Of a stretch of 7,618 bases of DNA, positions 6,034-7,618 are shown piece after piece (positions within the stretch are counted from its first letter, which is position 1; the number at the start of each line of letters is the position of its first letter). A model generated the notes under the pieces. It saw nothing but the letters and a program-made list of their open reading frames with translations, was not told where the DNA came from and ran no database searches. Source of the stretch: Anaerolineae bacterium (GTDB lineage: Bacteria; Chloroflexota; Anaerolineae; Aggregatilineales; Phototrophicaceae). The stretch lies in the NCBI GenBank assembly GCA_025454715.1, contig JALONY010000093.1, forward strand, positions 1 through 7,618, read 5' to 3'. Made by a program: the position numbers and the translations under genes.

Positions 6034-7617
6034 TTAGAACGGTGCGGGTGTCGCGGTCGGGCCGACCGGCAGCGGGTCGAACGGGAGCGGCGTCACCGCG
6101 TCGAGCGGCGGCAGGGTCGCCAACGGGATGGGCGTCGGGGTTGGGGTCGGCGAGGGCGTCGGCGTCGGGTTGGCGATGGTGACTTGCACGCTACGCTGGA
6201 CGAAGCCGCCGGTGGTGCTGATGGCCGTCAGCCGCAGGGTGTAATTGCCACTGGCCACCTGCGTGGTGTCCCACGTCGTCAGCACGCCGCCCGGGTTGGG
6301 TTGCTGGGTGCTGGTCGGGAAGCCGGGCAAGGCGGTGAAGTTCTGCGAGCCTTGCGGCGCGATTTCCAGCGTGTAGCGGTTGAAGTCGGCATTGGCCGAG
6401 ACTTGGCCGGTGATTTGCACCTGCCCCAGCACGGTTTGGCCGGTGGCGGGCGCGTTGATGACCACGGTCGGCAGTTGCGTGTTGCTGTCGCACGCGCCGG
6501 TCGGGATGGCTTGGATGGCGCCACCGGTCAGGCCGAGGCGTTGGGCTTGGTTGCGCCCCTCGGTCGATTGCAAGTAGGCCACCACGGTCGGGTCGGTGGT
6601 GTTGAGGAACGAGCGTTGCACGGTGTCCTCGACGCTGTTGCAGAACTCGTTGGCGCGCAAGCCCGTCCACGTGTTGACCGCGGCCAGCGTGACCACGCCC
6701 AGCTCAGGCGGGGGCGGCAGGCGCACCGCCGAGAGCAATTCGTTGCGCGCCGTGCCCGGGCACACCCACTGGCGCATGAGCTGGTTCCAGAGCGGTGCGG
6801 CGGTGCTCAGGCCGGTCTGGCGTTGCACGCTCACATCGCCGTTGGGGGTGCCCAGCCACACGCCGATGGCGACGTTGGGGGTCAGGCCGATCGTCCAGAA
6901 GTTGGTGCGCGCCGCGTTTTGGCCGGCCACCGCCGCCGCCAGCGATTGGGCGTTGTTGGTGGGGTTGGTGATGTTGAGCGCCGAGTTGCGCGGGACGAGC
7001 GGGCTGTTGCGGGCGAAGTCGGACTCGTCGCTGAGGATGTTGGCCAGCAAGAAGGCGGTTTGTGGGCTGAAAGCCGTGACCTCGGGGCGGCGCAGGTCGG
7101 CGGGCAGCGGCACCTCGATGCCGTTGGAGTCGGTGATGCTCTCGACCACGTACCAGTGGCGGTGCACGCCCGCGCTGGCGATGGTCGAGTAGGCCGAGAC
7201 GAGGTCGATCGGGCGGACGGGCGTCTCGCCGATGGCGCTTTGCAGGTTGAAGACGGTATCGGGCAGGAAGGTGATGCCGCTGCGCTCGGAGGTCGAACGG
7301 AAGGCCGCCTCACCGACATCGGCGTAGACCTTGGTGGTGGCGCTGGCGAGCTGGTTGGCCAACGCGAAGCGCAACGGCACGCCGCCATAGAAGCGCCCAT
7401 CGGTGTTGAGCGGGGCGAACGGCGCGCCGCCCGCCGCCGTCGCGGGGTATTGGCTGGGCACATCCCAGACGATGCTGGCGGGGGTGTAATACTCGCTGCT
7501 CTCCAGCGAGCCGTTGCCATTCTTATCGACGCCCTCCAGCGCGGCGGCGTAGACCAGCGGGGCGATGGCCGACCCGGGGGCGCGGTAGTCGCGCAGGTAG
7601 TCGCGCTGGCCTTGGAT
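6034..7617 (-). CDS. Class A penicillin-binding-protein-like protein with an inactive transpeptidase domain (5' end outside window)
   Basis: The last 527 residues of a protein that enters from the right edge; the GTG at 7461 is an internal codon. The transpeptidase fold is recognisable by landmarks shared with class A PBPs: RAPGSAIAPLVYAAAL (12-27), TPASIVWDVP (45-54), DGRFYGG (73-79), SPQTAFLLANILSD, and WTIGLTPNVAIGVWLG. All three catalytic motifs are altered at positions fixed by ungapped flanking matches: SxxK reads SAIA (16-19), SxN after ALAN reads QLA (89-91), and KTGT reads VAGQ (230-233). It should therefore not cross-link peptidoglycan or bind penicillin covalently. An EF-hand-like loop (31-42) follows the first motif. 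Residues about 382-482 form an Ig-like domain and 483-527 a Pro/Thr tail. The glycosyltransferase domain expected upstream is not visible, so class A is inferred. The protein would be membrane-anchored and extracytoplasmic. The frame is intact with codon use like its neighbours, so it is not an obvious pseudogene. Confidence 0.83.
   Translation of the reverse strand: MQGQRDYLRDYRAPGSAIAPLVYAAALEGVDKNGNGSLESSEYYTPASIVWDVPSQYPATAAGGAPFAPLNTDGRFYGGVPLRFALANQLASATTKVYADVGEAAFRSTSERSGITFLPDTVFNLQSAIGETPVRPIDLVSAYSTIASAGVHRHWYVVESITDSNGIEVPLPADLRRPEVTAFSPQTAFLLANILSDESDFARNSPLVPRNSALNITNPTNNAQSLAAAVAGQNAARTNFWTIGLTPNVAIGVWLGTPNGDVSVQRQTGLSTAAPLWNQLMRQWVCPGTARNELLSAVRLPPPPELGVVTLAAVNTWTGLRANEFCNSVEDTVQRSFLNTTDPTVVAYLQSTEGRNQAQRLGLTGGAIQAIPTGACDSNTQLPTVVINAPATGQTVLGQVQITGQVSANADFNRYTLEIAPQGSQNFTALPGFPTSTQQPNPGGVLTTWDTTQVASGNYTLRLTAISTTGGFVQRSVQVTIANPTPTPSPTPTPTPIPLATLPPLDAVTPLPFDPLPVGPTATPAPF
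6130..6168 (-). repeat. Pro-Thr dipeptide repeat in the C-terminal tail of the PBP-like protein
   Basis: The codons alternate Pro and Thr/Ser (PTPTPSPTPTPTP), which gives a G-rich low-complexity tract on the plus strand. Such tails are common as flexible cell-wall-exposed linkers. The repeat is a spot where length variation by slippage could occur. Confidence 0.7.
7492..7527 (-). other. EF-hand-type calcium-binding loop inside the transpeptidase-like domain
   Basis: The twelve residues DKNGNGSLESSE match the canonical loop at every key position: Asp at 1, Asn at 3 and 5, Gly at 6, Ser at 7, Leu at 8, Glu at 9 and Glu at 12. The helix-like PLVYAAALEGV precedes it. Typical class A PBPs have only a few residues between the AAAL helix and the TPAxxxWDVP segment, so this looks like an insertion of roughly 15 residues. 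Calcium binding is inferred. Confidence 0.6.
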
Positions 7618-7618
7618 G

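Noticed and set aside
6882..7520. A 212-codon minus-strand frame overlapping the PBP-like gene in another register
   Set aside because: It is a run of Pro, Ala, Arg, Ser and Thr characteristic of an out-of-frame reading; the true frame has recognisable transpeptidase landmarks and continues open to the window edge.
6034..7617. The possibility that the PBP-like gene is a decaying pseudogene
   Set aside because: No frameshift or stop occurs in 527 codons, the structural landmarks and accessory domains are well kept, and it has a strong dedicated terminator; loss is confined to catalytic motifs.

Overview
The window looks like a chromosomal segment of a GC-rich bacterium, most likely a member of the Chloroflexota. 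The reasons are indirect. The penicillin-binding-protein-like protein ends in an Ig-like domain plus a Pro/Thr tail, a layout familiar from that phylum. FtsH has the standard bacterial form with a Pro-rich N-terminus, and a large NYN-domain protein sits beside a soluble histidine kinase. No marker gene (rRNA, ribosomal protein) is present to prove the taxonomy, so this is inference.

Layout, left to right. (1) The 3' end of an unrecognised plus-strand gene (to 265). (2) A minus-strand block: a 742-residue NYN-domain protein (1459-3687), followed 88 bases downstream by a soluble sensor histidine kinase (324-1370), which seems to have its own extended -10 promoter. (3) A divergent, relatively AT-rich regulatory interval (3688-3994) holding a minus-strand promoter with repeated motifs for the NYN gene and a plus-strand promoter for ftsH, the latter overlapping a perfect inverted repeat. 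(4) A full-length ftsH (3995-5923, plus). (5) A convergent interval with a very strong 13-bp hairpin terminator. (6) The C-terminal 527 codons of a minus-strand class A penicillin-binding-protein-like gene that runs off the right edge.

The most noteworthy observation is in the last gene. Its transpeptidase fold is easy to follow, but all three catalytic motifs are lost: the SxxK site reads SAIA, the SxN site reads QLA and the KTG site reads VAG. The reading frame is intact through 527 codons. An EF-hand-type calcium-binding loop is inserted directly after the ruined SxxK helix. This suggests an envelope protein whose transpeptidase has become a pseudoenzyme, perhaps a calcium-responsive scaffold or regulator. 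A second possible pseudo-domain is in the NYN protein: a complete NYN nuclease domain is preceded by a shorter, apparently degenerate copy, and followed by what look like several winged-helix units.

The genes do not form one obvious pathway. FtsH (membrane-protein quality control) and the PBP-like protein both act at the cell envelope but are convergent and separately transcribed. The NYN protein and histidine kinase are co-directional and may be co-regulated, but no response regulator lies in the window. I found no tRNA, rRNA, CRISPR array, insertion sequence or prophage gene.
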